Shown here: piece by piece, positions 34,011 to 46,942 of the stretch
Numbering within the stretch: the stretch's first letter is position 1
Layout of the letters: every line of letters begins with the position of its first letter
Source of the DNA: Echinostoma caproni
Lineage: Eukaryota > Platyhelminthes > Trematoda > Plagiorchiida > Echinostomatidae
Length of the DNA stretch: 64,000 nt
Direction: 5' to 3'
Assembly (NCBI GenBank): GCA_900618425.1
Contig: UZAN01039557.1
Span: 52,981 to 116,980 of the forward strand
The notes under the pieces: generated by a model
What the model was told of the DNA's origin: nothing
What the model saw: only the letters and a program-made list of their open reading frames with translations
Databases searched by the model: none
Made by a program: the position numbers and the translations under genes

Positions 34011-36029
34011 ACGGAACAGCTGTGGAAAATTTGTAAAAAATTATCATTCTGAAGAAACCCTGCTGAATGACGCAGATAAAAAAAGGACAACGCAAAACAC
34101 GCAAAACACAAAAGTGATGAATTTACACGCCGATGCGCTCGATTGGTAGATAGCTTACTCATAATTTGAAAAGATGTGTCGGGAATGATAGAGTTTCGGG
34201 ACACATGCAGTACCGACCCCCAAGTCCGAATGCCAATCCCCGTAGAAATGGTTATCAATGCACTGTTGGCAGTGTGGAAACCAATTCATATGTAAGCATC
34301 ATTGGTCACGTTGAAATGCTTTACATGGTTACTGTGTCAAAAATTGACCAAATCGATTGACTACTGATGGACACCAAGCCAGGACACTTGGTGTTACATG
34401 GAATACACCCACGCACACACCCCCCTCACACACACACACTGAGCGAGCACAGAGCACAGATCGACAGATCGAAGTAAAGCGTCATCATATGAGGCAATAA
34501 AACCGGAAAAGACGTGCACATGCAGGTGTTGACCAAACTCGTGCAACATCACCCTCATTTTGAAAATCCACTTCAGCTTGCAATAGCATACTTATATATA
34601 GATGGTTATGAGTACAGTGTATTTAGTCCTGACTTTACCTCCAACATCTACGTTCTTAGTCCATTTCTATGATCATTTAAATGTGCGCGACCTTGAGTGT
34701 CGCAATAAAATTTGCAGTAGTTCGAAAGTTACAGCTCTAATTTCGAAAATACTTTGGGCAAAATAGCATGGGTGTTCATTCTTTTTAATAGATGATTCGT
34801 GTCCCATGAGAGTTTCTATTAGGTTGAGCACGCGTATGCTAAATTTCTATTCTCTTTTCATTCAGTGCACAGTAAATAAGCAAATTATTGAAAATATTCT
34901 AACTTAAATAAATTGCTAAATTATTAGGCTACAAACTAATCAAGCATTGTCTCCAATACTGGAAGAACTGAAAACATAGTCCAAGAAAGACACAAGTTGA
35001 TCTTCGAAAGTTGACCTTGAGATGTGCGGCTCGTTGAATAAGCTTCCTGTAGTGTCACCATGCTCAAACCGCATTAAACTTCAAAAAGGTTTTGGCATAT
35101 AATTAAAGCCGAGAAGCAACTAAAACGTGAGGTGCATGAATCTGCTGGCTCAGTTGATATCTTATGGAAGCGCTTCTATGTGAACATAAGTCCAATTTTT
35201 TGCATATTCAACGAAATTTCGTCATCAAGACTTAAACCGAGAGGGAGAAAACTGGCCATAGCAAAGTAAGACGATAGTTGTATTTGATTTCAGCAGAGAA
35301 TAGTTGCACAAATCCAATCTGAATGATAGTCCGGGTTGATTAGCCATGTTTTCCCCACGATTTCGTTTGGAAAGTGATGGCTCAATTTGAAATGCAGCTG
35401 AGACCACGTGATATAAAGCCGTTATCGAACGCCCAACAAAGCATAGCGCGTATTGATTTGACCAACAAATTCAAATCGCGTCGCCCGCCCATTTGGCAAT
35501 GGGTTTATCTCACTGGTGGCCAACGAGTAATTTGGCATATTGTTAAAGCTGATCTACTGAGACAGTTTTCTAATGAATTTTTTTCACCTGTCAAAAGAAT
35601 TAAATATATTATTTTTTCACATTTATACAGTTTCTAGAGGGGTCGATTTCAATGTCAAATTCGTTTTATTAACGCGCAGCAGCTAGGATTTTAATTTAAT
35701 CGGAAACTTTTCCCTCTATCAGAGACAGGGATAAGTCAGCTACCTTGCCATTGGTCGCCAGTGGTAAAGGTGTGCGGTGTACTAGATGAAACTTGCAAAT
35801 TCTGTTTGGCAGTTAACTTGGTGGATTCCATCCTAAAGAGACTGCCTCCAGTGCTCAAAATTGAAGAGGAGCAAATGGAACATAGACGAGATGAAAGTGC
35901 AATACATGTATAAAGTCTGAGTCATTTTAATAAATGAATTACAGTTACGTTTTCTACTGTGACTTTGTTATCTTACATCTGATGCACCAGCAACCGTCGT
36001 CAAAATCGCGAAATTGTACAATTTAATGG
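34011..36029. other. Non-coding stretch with one weak ORF
   Basis: The open frame 35344-35637 (plus; QLRPRDIKPLSNAQQSIARI, then DLTNKFKSRRPPIWQWVYL) is somewhat protein-like and holds a possible GTAATT donor, but has no clear acceptor. CA-rich text lies near 34425-34440. Nothing else. Confidence 0.3.
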
Positions 36030-36245
36030 TATGTGGCTAATATAAGCAGTGACACAAGTGGATATTATATCAGATATGTTGCATCTGATGTGGGGCAATA
36101 TCATATTCAATCCCGTGAATGAGGCTGAAAGAATGAAGCATTGAGAGGAACAAATGTGATGAAAATTAGGATGTTGCACGAGTTTGGTCAATACCTGTAT
36201 AAGCAGTGCAGTCAAACGAACGGGCAAGTATTGCACTGACAGAAA
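36030..36245. repeat. Repeat C, copy 2
   Basis: It contains ACACAAGTGGATATTAT, CCGTGAATGAGGCTGA, GCATTGAGAGGAAC, GATGTTGCACGAGTTT and GGTCAATACC, in the same order as in the copies at 22.3 and 44.0 kb. ACTGACAGAAACAAC lies at its end, whereas in copy 1 the related word lies at the start. Copies may therefore be tandem or permuted. Confidence 0.5.
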
Positions 36246-36382
36246 CAACCCCGTGAATTGATCGTCAATCAAACTGAAAATTCAATCGTGTGCAAAAACG
36301 GATTGCGGGGCGAGTGATTGAGACAGTTCCAATGTTTCTGAACAGTAAGTCTCAAAATTGCACAAAACCCATTCACTTTCAG

Positions 36383-36540
36383 ATACACAAGCTGCGAAAA
36401 CGAGCAGATTAGAGCAGTTACCGAGGGTTTAACAAACACACTCGGCTGGCTGAACCACTTTCCTGAATCATTCGATATCTGCGAATTTCGCTTCGTTTCA
36501 TTTACGAAAATTATAAATTACTATTTTAGGCGGATCACCA
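36383..36540 (+). CDS. Candidate exon upstream of the 36.7-37.7 kb gene candidate
   Basis: A good acceptor (CATTCACTTTCAG) ends at 36382, and 38 bp upstream is a strong GTAAGT donor, so a 38-bp intron is possible here. The frame reads YTSCENEQIRAVTEGLTNTL, then GWLNHFPESFDICEFRF, with protein-like composition. The correct donor and the phase to the next exon are unresolved. Confidence 0.3.
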
Positions 36541-36716
36541 AATAATTGCAATCGTTTAAAATGTAATTCAGAACAAAAAAGATTTGTTAAGTTTTGAATT
36601 TTCCACAACTGACTGAAGTAAAATTGATCTGGTGTCAGGTGTATGTGTACCAAACGATGAATAGTGGCTGTAGAATTCAAGCACCTAAGGTTATCAATGC
36701 AGTAGTTACTTTCTAG

Positions 36717-37662
36717 TTGTGTTTGAATCCGCCATCAACACCACCACCAAACCGCCCCTGTCCTTGGGTGCGAAGCATTCATTGGTCAAAACCACCTTCA
36801 CGGAAATTGACTATCCCTTGATGCAGTCAATAAATAAAGACACTTATGATAATATGATAACTATTGTTAATGGTTTCTTTACACTCAAAGTTCCACCGGT
36901 TCTCAAGCAAATTATTTTTGGGAGAACTCGTCATTATCAAATGAGCAGCAACGCAACTTTGAATTCAAAAATGGTTAGTAGATAGATCATCTGAAATTTC
37001 ACAGATTTTGACGGAAAGCGAGTTAGTTCAGGAACTGCACGATCTTCCACATAGGTATTCATCTCTTCGAACGAAAACGGGTGAAACTAAACTAAGAACT
37101 TTGTGGTTTGAAGTGACTATGGTCGAAATATGGGATGACAATTGGTAACACCGATTAGGATCACTTAATCAAATCATCACAGTTAACATTCGGTTGATGC
37201 TCAGTCAGTGTGCATCAGATATATTCACATTTGTTACTTGGTTCCACAGTGTGATGTCTGTTGTGCGTGCAACTGGCTTAACCACAATCCCTCATGTTTG
37301 ATAAGAGCTTACATGTACCTGTCCGATTGTCAGTTGCATCGTTCTATATGTCTAATATTCGATGCGTCTACAACTAAGGACCGTCCATCATCCATTTAGA
37401 TTTCCTGGATGAGTCGGCTTACAGCATAGAAACCTGCTTTCATTTATCACCTGTGGGTCTTTTAGTTTCGAATTCCAGTCCGAAACCTTCCCTATTGACT
37501 GAACTTCTGTCTTGTGAAATAGACCCAAAGGTGTTCTATCAATCAGGGTGTTTTTCGAAGGGAGAGAGTCATACTATCCATTTGGTTTATGAAAATGAGA
37601 GTAAGAAGGCGTTCGGTTGCTGTGATGATTCAGCAATTGGAGATGATGCTTTATCCAGGTAG
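36717..37662 (+). CDS. Candidate 3' end of an unidentified multi-exon gene
   Basis: Exon 36717-36973 (85 codons: FESAINTTTKPPLSLGAKHS and more) begins after TTACTTTCTAG and ends ATG|GTTAGT. A 31-bp intron ends in TTTCACAG. Exon 37005-37144 continues in phase (ILTESELVQELHDLPHRYSS, then TLWFEVTMVEIWDDN) and ends at TG|GTAACA. A terminal exon, about 37400-37662, follows an ATCCATTTAG acceptor (FLDESAYSIETCFHLSPVGL, then CEIDPKVFYQSGCFSKGES) and ends at a TAG. A polyadenylation signal AATAAA lies at 37802. The join between 37144 and 37400 is uncertain; a small exon starting at 37205 would fit the phase. No domain is recognised, and a decayed transposon ORF is the main alternative. Confidence 0.4.
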
Positions 37663-37801
37663 CCGTGAGATACTGAGTTGTGACAGCCCAAACCCAGTGT
37701 TTTAATTCCGAACAACAATATCAATGGCCGCGCGCTTAGAAACGCATTGCTGATAACGATTTACAAAAGACTCGTATTGGATCGATTGTATCAATTATTT
37801 G

Positions 37802-37807
37802 AATAAA
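37802..37807 (+). promoter_or_regulatory. Possible polyadenylation signal
   Basis: AATAAA about 140 bp after the TAG of the gene candidate ending at 37662. Such hexamers are common by chance in AT-rich DNA, so it is supportive only. Confidence 0.3.
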
Positions 37808-40800
37808 GTATTTAAAATATTCTAAGCACACTTCATATTGATCCTCAGTTCTGCATCCGCAGTCACCTCAAATCAAATGGTTTTTTACTGATGATAACGA
37901 GACCCTATATAGTCATTGAAAGCTCGCTCTGGGTCAAATAAAATCTTATTCTGGTAGTCGAGCAGTTTCTATGTTTTAAAATAAAATGTGGAACATTTGA
38001 GACAGATATTAGGAAAAGTTATGCAATAGAAAACGTGGAAGAATGCACCGTATAAAACGATGCACTGATTTCTCTCAACCTACGGGTTCTTTTATAAATT
38101 CAGCTAATGGTGTGGTATAATAATCGGCATTTATTTTTCTTACTGAGCAAAAGATTTGTAAACATTCGATGGTAATCGACCAGTCATCTTGTTCGAACAG
38201 ATGGCTACGGTTCCGCAAACACACACACAACCCTGAACGTATCGTTGACATATGCTGTCACATAATAGGAAGTGTAATGTAAACCAAATCGAAACTGAGT
38301 GATTTCATACAGAATTAGAGCAGAAACATTGCATAAAATCTCCACGCTGCAGTCGGCGGTTGAACTTATCCTCATTGTATACACAACAGAGAGAAACGAT
38401 GAACCAAGGAGAAAGTACAGGCGTTCAAAGACATGAAATGAGGGCGAGAGTAGAAAAAACATGTCTTATCAAAGAAGAACTAGGTTAATCGTTTGTTCTA
38501 GTTGCTAGCACAGTTCTTGGTAATAATTTTAGACTCCTCGTTGACGGCAGTTCAAAAAGCAAAACGTGATATTTTTCCGCTTTACCCCTGAAGCGTACAC
38601 GTGTACAATTGCAGCAAACTGCCGGTGGGTGCGTGGTGTAGAACAACAATGGTTTGCTAACCTAAACTGAAGGGCACTGTTTCTCAGTTAAATATTTTCG
38701 TTTCTAGTCGAGTGAAATGAGTGTATGAAAAGCTCCATTCAACTTTTGCCGTCAGATCCGTGGCTCAACTCTGCCTGGGTTTCATACCTTGGTGTACAGA
38801 AGCAGAAACCAGACAGATTGGTAAATTCATCCATCATACGTTTAAAGTTTTATGCGATAATAGTTACCGACATTCCCAGGCTTTTTCCCAGTTCTCTCGG
38901 TCGACGGAAATAGGTCTTTGTGCGCATACTGTTGGTATCGTGGATCCACGAACCCAAGAGTGCATATTGCATTTACACACAAACACAAACCAGTTCGCAC
39001 GGGTGAAAGAAACTCCTTGTGTGATTGTAGCAACCAGATATAACTAACTGTTCGCCATATAGAACAGCTTCCCGCTCCTCGTTTTTAGTTGTCTATAGAT
39101 GGCAGATGGTGTGTTGTTGAATTGCACTCATTGCCGATTCGCAGACCATGTGATAAAAGATTGCCTGCAGTGTGAAAACATCATGCCTTCCCCCGGGGTT
39201 GGATCGCAATCTGCGCAAGGTGTTCATTTGTGAGCGCACCAGATCACAATTAATTGCAGTTGGGGAAAAAACTACCCACTGAACGTGGATAAAAGTGAAA
39301 ACACCGTTATTCGAAATTATTTTGAGGTGCCGTGTGTTATTTTGTCTTGTTTGTTATGTTTTTGGTAGCACAACAACTGGTCGAAGGGAGTAACGGTCAT
39401 GACCACCAAAATATACTCATGGTTAATGTTGATCCGTAAACTATGGATTTTCGTGTACGTAAGTGCTATGGTGACCGGTTGGCCAAGGTCATCACTACAC
39501 AGACTCGAAGGACGTGAGTTAAAAGCCAGAAACAGCATAACACTGCATTGAGTTCCAGAATCACCACGAGGAGACTAATGAGATTACAACACATCTGTCT
39601 CCTCCGGTTTGCACTCTCTTACTCGGTCCTGTAGAACAGTGGACTTTTGCCAGGGAATCCAAAACTCAAGCGGTTTACTTCATCCAAAAAGGTCCCACCC
39701 AATGAAATTACTGTGTATCTAAGTTGGCATTAGAATCACTTCGCTCACCGCGGAGTCAGTGATGATAATGATCGGGATTGGTGAATAAAACCCACTGGGG
39801 CCGAGTGCAATTTTCCACTTCAACTTTCCGATTCGAATACGTGAAGTGAAGGCATTCGAGACTGTTTGATTTACACATACAACTCAATCCGACTCATCAG
39901 TTGGTGATCACCGAGGTGCTGGAGTGAAAACGGATCCAGACTTGTTTTCATTTGCATGAGAACATCGGGTCGCGATTCAAATATAGCTTCAAAACTGAAA
40001 ATGGGCTCTCCACGTTTGCGAATTATTATTGTGAACCTCACAGCAACCCTGCAAAAACATAATGCAGTTGACTTCCGTTGAACGGTTTATAAGCACCACG
40101 CAAGCCGCTTTCGTGATCCAGTAATCAGGTTACACACACTTATAACCATTATTTGAAAAAAACCTCCATAGCTGTTTAGCTGTATGAGAGGGGTATATAA
40201 TACTTACCCCTGAAAGGCTAATAAGCAGTATTCAGCTCTTTCACCAGATTTCTTCTGAATAATCAATAATACGGGGCCACCTGGCTAAGGGCGGTTGAAA
40301 CCTGAATGCGGATGGCCGTGAGTTTTACACTTATTCACTACGTTAAACGGATTCGAACCGTCGCAAGCCTGCCGAATGTGAGATGCTTAAGATTAGCTAA
40401 AGGCCGAATGAAATGGCTGCACAGTGTTCCCATGACTTTTTGGTAGCATGTAGGCCAGTTAGGCGTAGCCTAATACAAGGGGTTATAATCGTTCAGTCTA
40501 GTACATCTTGTGCTCCCTAGGGGATGCGGATCTTGAAAAACAACTTGTGCGTTTATTTGTTTCTTCCAATCACAAAAGAGGGATTTTCAGCGAGAGAAGA
40601 GGTAATCTTTTCTTTTCGGGAAAGATGTTTTCATAAGTGGAATTTTATGAAGTCCAACAGTGAACACGACGTGAATGCATTCGTCACTAGGAAGAAGTTT
40701 GCAGTTGAGCAATTATTGAGGTCGAAACGACCGAGTAGAACAGTTTGTTTTCCCGAGAACAGCCTCCTGATCATTCCGACATAATCGATCAGTCGTCTAT

Positions 40801-41200
40801 GCTTCCATTTACTTCACGCTTAGATAATCTATGTTGTTGCTTCGACGTCCGAGAGGTACTAACTAGATGAGTTCCGGTAAATGTTGGAAACGGACAATGA
40901 AAGTTGATGGACTATCTAATTAAAATTTAAAAACACTGTGCCCAGCACTCTCTAAAGTAATTTCTCTTTTAAAGGTAAATAACCACGATGGACAGATTGG
41001 AGATCTTCCAATGATAAGTAAGGTGGATAGAACTGTTTTACAACACTGTCCAAGCACGTTCAGCACGGGTATTTGGAGTTGGTCTGCGGTAAATGGTGCC
41101 CACCGTTTGAAGAACAACTGCACTTCGGTCCTCGATTTCATGCTATTTGTTATCCGCAGCAAAACCTTTGTGTCTGCGAGCGCACGTGCGCACACTGTAC
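37808..41200. other. Mostly non-coding stretch
   Basis: The plus-strand frame 38721-39047 has an upstream TTTCTAG and an internal GTAAAT donor (after GACAGATTG), but two frames are open at once and no domain is seen. The frame 40524-40784 is likewise unassigned. No repeats were recognised. Confidence 0.35.
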
Positions 41201-41204
41201 TGAG

Positions 41205-41345
41205 TGTCGACTGCATGAACTTTATGGTTCTTCGATCCGAACTCGAAGGTTTGCGGTTCGAGTCCCGGCAGGATGACAAAACTAACACTCAGTCATTAGG
41301 AGTCTCAAAACAGAGGAACCGACTGTCCAGTACTCTTGTCTGGAC
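41205..41345 (+). repeat. SINE-B-like copy 7, diverged
   Basis: A tRNA-like head ends in a well-kept box B (GCGGTTCGAGTCCCGG). The hammerhead region 41286-41335 is badly decayed: GAGTCTCAAAACAGAGGAAC stands where stem II and GAAA would be. The end GACTGTCCAGTAC keeps the cleavage triplet and half of stem I. It resembles the 9.9 kb copy more than the others. Confidence 0.5.
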
Positions 41346-41349
41346 GCGA

Positions 41350-44009
41350 GAGGAAAGACGACCGTGAAGATACAAAATATGCACGGTTTGATACATAAAT
41401 ATTTTGACGTTTACTCTCACTGTATTTTGCAAAATTGGAAGAGGAAAATGGATTTCCCCTATGCTAATTGCACTGATCGATAGAGGAGAGCAGTAAATGC
41501 GACGAGGATAAGCGAAAACCGATGTTTGGATTCGAACTTCCATCCAAATTAGGTTGGTGATTGTCCCCCGAAGTCATGAATTAGTGAATAAAAGATGAGC
41601 AAAAACTGTGGAACTGATGGCCGCTGTACCGTTTGACAGAAAAAGCTCCACCTCCTTGCCGTCAACCGAGGCGGAACAGGCGAAACAGAAACCAATTCGT
41701 TGATAAATCTATCACGTGCGTATGAATCATCTAAGATCCTTGATCAGGTAATCTGAATTGTGTTTACGTAGGAGGCTGTTGTAGCATTCGGTTGTCCATA
41801 TGACTTATCACATATTCACAAGCATACCAACTGTCCGCCTCCATAAAATTACAGCCATAGGTGGCAAGACTTGCATTTGGTGAGTCGTTTGATCTATTAT
41901 CCTGACAAACCGTGATAGCTCCCTAGAAAAGGGATAGCGCCGATTGAGACGATTAGCTAGATCCCTTTTAGTGGTAGAACATTGTGGAAACAGAATCACA
42001 GTGACGTGTTCAAGCGCATTCGATAATTTGATGAGCTAAACAAAAGGAGCATTACATTTAGGTCAACTCGGAACAAAGCCCCCATGGACTTCAATACATA
42101 TTGATTGAAACTGATCCAAGGGGCTTCTGTGCATATAAACACAAAGCAACAACATGAGCAGAATTGATTAACTGCATTTCCCAATGAGAAGTAGCGAAAT
42201 TGGTACGTGTCACGCCACGAGTTTCGATCCTACACTCCTTGGAGTACTTTTTTTTCAATCCCAATACACTCAAACAATCAATGTTGGTGGTTGAACTATT
42301 AATTTTTCCCTCCTTTCTTGGGGTCTATCCCTAATGATAGCATTAATAATAATAGTGATAATAATAAAATAATAATAACTCAATCAAAATCCGTTAACTA
42401 CTAATATGTGGATAAACCATGGCACAACTGATTTCCGAGTACTTCAATGCGCTGATTCACGTGGTTGTGATAGAATACAAAGAAGTGGGAAAGCGTACCA
42501 TTGACGGTGAGGGGACTTCAAAGACAATCGCTGAGGAGAAGTTTGTATAACACGTGTGTCCAATCTCCTTTCAAAAGGACCAAGCAGTTGGCTATATATG
42601 ACAGTGGACAAAAATCGGGTTCGTGAAGACAGACGTATTCCGCCTTTATTGTATTAGATTAAAAAGGAAGTGGAATCGGGTTTACGCGAAAATCGCACTG
42701 GTGTAAGCACAAAAAAGATGAAACTTCACAAACTTTATTTGTAGTTAGACAGATATAAATCTGAATATTCTGCGCTATCAATGAGCAAAAGGCTTTTTAC
42801 TATCGGCTGATAAAACAAATTTATTGTGATACATGTGGCTCATTCAGTCTTCTTGGGAAAAATAGGCACGTGACGGTAAAACAATACGAAATTCGGGTGA
42901 AAATTTAATCAGTGGGAAAGCTGAAACGCAAAGTGATTCACCGGCAAAACACACTGGTTTTTATTTAGTTCTTATCACCTCCTGTTCACCGGGACCATAG
43001 TGACTCATATAGGTTGGGGGTTATCTGACGAACATTTCTATTTTCTCCTACTGCCCGAAGAAGATACAACCTCAGTCGATGGCTTCACTTGATTTCCTCG
43101 CGTAGTTACAAAAATTCAAGCCAAACGTTTCCCAACAACTCAGATCGATGGGGAGAAGAGAGAGAGAATGTGAAAATCGGATGGAACTCGTCTAGGCGTG
43201 TGTGGATTTTGTATGTCTGCACACTGAATATCACGATCATGACCATCACATTCGGAAGAACAACAACAGCAGCAGTCACAGCGGTAGCAGCGGCGGCGGC
43301 CACCAGGACAAATGCATGGGAGTGATATAACCTCACCAACCACGGCGGTTCCACAATCGATAACGAACTATTTGAAAATTTCGCAATCTGTGCGAACCGA
43401 GATAGCAAAATACAGACTATAAATAATGTATTTGTTATACGCGCCTGAGGAAAAACAAAAATGTTTACTGAATTCAAACCACATGTGATTTTTTTCAAGA
43501 CAACCGAATGCGTGATGCGATAAATGAATAAAAGAGAATAATATTATCGAAATGGGAAAACGGGACTTTCGATTTATGTACACAACGGAAAGGATCAGTG
43601 TGGGAGTCCATGATGATGAGGAGGATGACAAATGTTGCACACCACAAAGAATAAACTGACTGTCAAAATTGCGCTTCTCGCACACATTTTCAAGCTTAGT
43701 TTACTTTTGAACACAAGTATGTCATCATGGACTGAGTAACAGTGAATAGATCAAGTGCATTTGTCTAAGAATAATCCTGATTTTGATTACAGTTTTTCGA
43801 AGACTACAGCTTTTGAGTTTTGGGGCATATGTTTCCACTCCGAATTATAACAGTGAGAAAGAGAGAATAGTTGATTTATCGGTGGCATCACCAGTCAGAG
43901 ACTAATATTTCGCTACGTAACTGGAGGATTTTATGGATTTTTTCTACCGAGGTTTAGCCAACTCACAACTGACTGGTCACCAGCCGTAATTAAACTGGTG
44001 AAATATCAC
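41350..44009. other. Non-coding stretch
   Basis: An AATAAT-rich run lies at 42343-42379. At 43262-43300 a CAACAG/GCGGCG run forces Ala-rich frames. The frames 43106-43498 and 43368-43685 (minus) are artefacts of this or are unassigned. Confidence 0.45.
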
Positions 44010-44165
44010 GTTTATATGACATTCGACTAACAGAAGCAACAGTTGTGAGGGTAATATCGCGTACATTCCGATGAATGAGGCTCACACGGATGAGGATTGG
44101 GAGGAAGCGATCTGACCAAAGTGATGGTGTTGCACGAGTTCAATCAATAGTTGTAGTTTCAAAAG
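44010..44165. repeat. Repeat C, copy 3
   Basis: ACTAACAGAAGCAACAG, GATGAATGAGGCT, GAGGATTGGGAGGAAG and GGTGTTGCACGAGTT with CAATCAATAG lie in the same order as in copies 1 and 2. Confidence 0.5.
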
Positions 44166-45966
44166 AATATTGAATAGATAAATTGATTATTTTACCACTA
44201 CTTCGATTTGGTTATTATGGAATAAGTAAAAAATAAAGAAATTACATCAAAAGGAACCTTGATTCGGACTATTTCTAAAAGGAAATTATTAATGTTTTTC
44301 ATGCAACTGTGATCATACGTTAGAACTTCTCTTGAGAGACAGACGTTTGACAACAACAACCATTTGGAAAATTCTGGCAGCCCAATCACATGATCTCATC
44401 AACGTCACACCTCTGGTGCTANAGTAAGACGAAATACAAGCCTCCTCATTAGCACACATCTTTTGCTCTACATCTCTTCACGTGCGTGTATAGTGCACGA
44501 TGCAACAGACACAACAGAGACAACCCAAAAAGCGCATTGCCAAATATTGTGCGGTGTCTCACCATAATGTAACTGGGAAGATTATCCTGAGTTCTATACA
44601 TGATCATCTCAGTGGGTGTGTAAAACAATCCGACACTTTCAATAGCTTGCACGCTATCCCGAAAAAGCATTCGAAGGAACTGACACGCTGTCTTCCGACT
44701 ATGGCTATCCAAATTTTGACTCTTGAGCTCTGCAAGGACGAAATTCGGAAAGATGTTTCTGTTACCCTGACGTGGACGTTTTATGGATCAGATAGAACGA
44801 TCAGACTGGGCATATCCCAGTCTCCTTCCCATTCCCGTGTTTTATTATTCAACACATCCTAGACTGTCAGTCTCGCCTATTTTCAATAATCTTGTCCAAA
44901 TACATCACATACCATTCATTAAATGTAGTTATCAGCCCATCTCAGGTGGTATGGTTTCAAAAGTTCCAAATCACAACATTAATCTATTTATGCCTCAGTA
45001 ACTTCCTTCCTTGATCGTTTCCGTGATCTAAAATTCGTTTTATCTTTTGTGTGCAACCTCCTCGTTTGTTTGGCTAGCATAAACATTGTCACTGATTTGC
45101 TGTTCTCTGCGATAGAATTAATTGCATTCCACAACAGTGGTCAGTTACACTACCCCATGCATTTCACCGCTTGATGCTACCTATAGGACAATCGTACCGT
45201 GCTCCACGCCTATGGACATACTCCATACCCGGTTTTACGATCAATTTCCGTGGTCGATGACTGACAACCTTTCGGTCAGCGGGTAGGAAGTGGAGCGATG
45301 AGGTAATGAGGTTCAAACAAAAGAACTACAAAGCTCGAATTAACGGTCAGTACAATTCGACGACAATGACGACTACCACCAATCCCGCCACCATCACCAT
45401 CAAAGGAGGACAACAACTGCTCTTGCTACACTACACTACAACATCAACAGCAACACAACTACCCGTGTGTTGCCTTGGTCGGACTCGAACCCGCATTTGG
45501 ACAGGCGCTAACTCAGGTACAAGTGTGCTTTATTGATCGTCAGACAAACGCTACATTTTGTTGAAATAGTATAAACTTAAAATTCCATTGCAACAAGCTT
45601 GCAACATAACAATTACATGAAATTATGCAACTTCCCTGTGTTCTTGAATTTCATCATAGCCACACTCTTTCCGCCGTGTGGAGTCTGAATAGCAGAAATC
45701 CTGGTTCCATGAGTGAATCAATTTTAGATAAAACAACACACATCAGATAAGCATGAGAACGTAGAAACGTTCACCATTTATGAAGATGCTGCGAGGTATT
45801 CATAACTTTCAGTTTGTATCGGGGCAGGGTTTGATCTTTGAAATATGTGTGATAAAACCAGAAGTGGATGACATTTTTTGAATTAAAGTGCAATGAAACA
45901 TTGATAACCAAAATGCGCTGTTGGATAAGGTAGCGACTGGCTGAGCGAAGGGTTAAGACTATTTGG
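44166..45966. other. Non-coding stretch
   Basis: The plus-strand frame 44500-44862 (120 codons) has no recognised domain. A tRNA-box-like word (GGTTCGAGTCC on the minus strand, 45478-45500) lacks a foldable tRNA around it. A single N lies at 44422. Confidence 0.35.
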
Positions 45967-46086
45967 TATGTATGTATGTATGTATGTATGTATGTATGTA
46001 TGTATGTATGTATGTATGTATGTATGTATGTATGTATGTATGTATGTATGTATGTATGTATGTATGTATGTATGTATGTATGTATG
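45967..46086. repeat. (TATG)30 perfect tetranucleotide microsatellite
   Basis: Thirty uninterrupted TATG units over 120 bp. The perfection implies recent expansion or active slippage. It underlies an artificial 150-codon minus-strand frame of Tyr-Ile-His-Thr repeats. Confidence 0.98.
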
Positions 46087-46506
46087 AAATTACATCCACC
46101 TAACATGCAGTGTGACATCAAACTGAAGGGGACAGTACGATGCAAGTGAACCACGTGTGTGGTCAGAAAGACACCATTCATTCGACCGAAACTCCTTCGT
46201 ATATCTCCGTTACCGCGAAACACCTCATCTAGGATGATATTCAGCTAAACGAGATAGGGCAATTTTCAGAGATGAAAACGTTGTAATTGGATTACCAAAA
46301 TAAACAGGCACATCTATTAGCACATCAAAAAGGAAATAACTTTGTTCTGCAACTTCAGTTGGTTTGTAGCGAAGCTGTTTGCTGTAGCTGTTTTATCCAT
46401 TTGATACTCACATACGGACTCAACGTGATTTTTTCTTCTTTGTGGCAATCATTGTTTAGTAGAATATGGTTTCCTTTTTATCTTACAAATAACTCCTTTT
46501 CCACAG

Positions 46507-46942
46507 TTTTCTCAAGCCCAACCCAGCAGAATTGTCAAGAAATTCACATACTTTAACTTTAGATCGGTTCATTTGGTATGCAAGCCCCCGTCCCCCGGTC
46601 ATCTCTTTGCACAAAGTGACCAACGGTTGAGTAGACTCTGGCGACTTGAGACCACCAAGGCACAAGTCATACTCCATTTGGAAAAAATGTGCACTCTATG
46701 GAGACCGAAGTCTTTTTCCGAGGCGGTGCGTTATGTTCAACATTTGCCAGATGTACCGAGAACATCATTTATTTGCCCACGTGGTGAGTGATTTCTCACT
46801 GTACCCAAGGTGGCCCCATTCACACTTCACTCATCCAAAGCACACACCATGACTTTGGCACAATAGAACGCAGTATTTTACGCTGAGTACCATATACCCA
46901 GATGATAACCTCTCTCGTTTCAAAACGGATTTGTTTAGATAG
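46507..46942 (+). CDS. Candidate terminal exons of an unidentified gene
   Basis: A textbook acceptor (AACTCCTTTTCCACAG) ends at 46506. The 277-bp exon 46507-46783 is fully open with coding-like codon use: FSQAQPSRIVKKFTYFNFRS, then RLSRLWRLETTKAQVILHLE, then PKSFSEAVRYVQHLPDVPRT. It ends at a consensus donor, GTGAGT. An acceptor (ACCATATACCCAG) ends at 46901, and exon 46902-46942 continues in the required phase (DNLSRFKTDLFR) to a TAG. No domain is recognised. Paired strong splice sites in matching phase make this the best host-exon candidate in the window. Confidence 0.45.

Noticed and set aside
45470..45545. Possible true tRNA gene on the minus strand (GGTTCGAGTCC present)
   Set aside because: No acceptor stem or anticodon arm can be paired around the box B-like word, so it is treated as a remnant.
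45771..46223. 150-codon minus-strand ORF with Tyr-Ile-His-Thr repeats
   Set aside because: It is produced by the (TATG)n microsatellite, and the flanking parts have no coding features.
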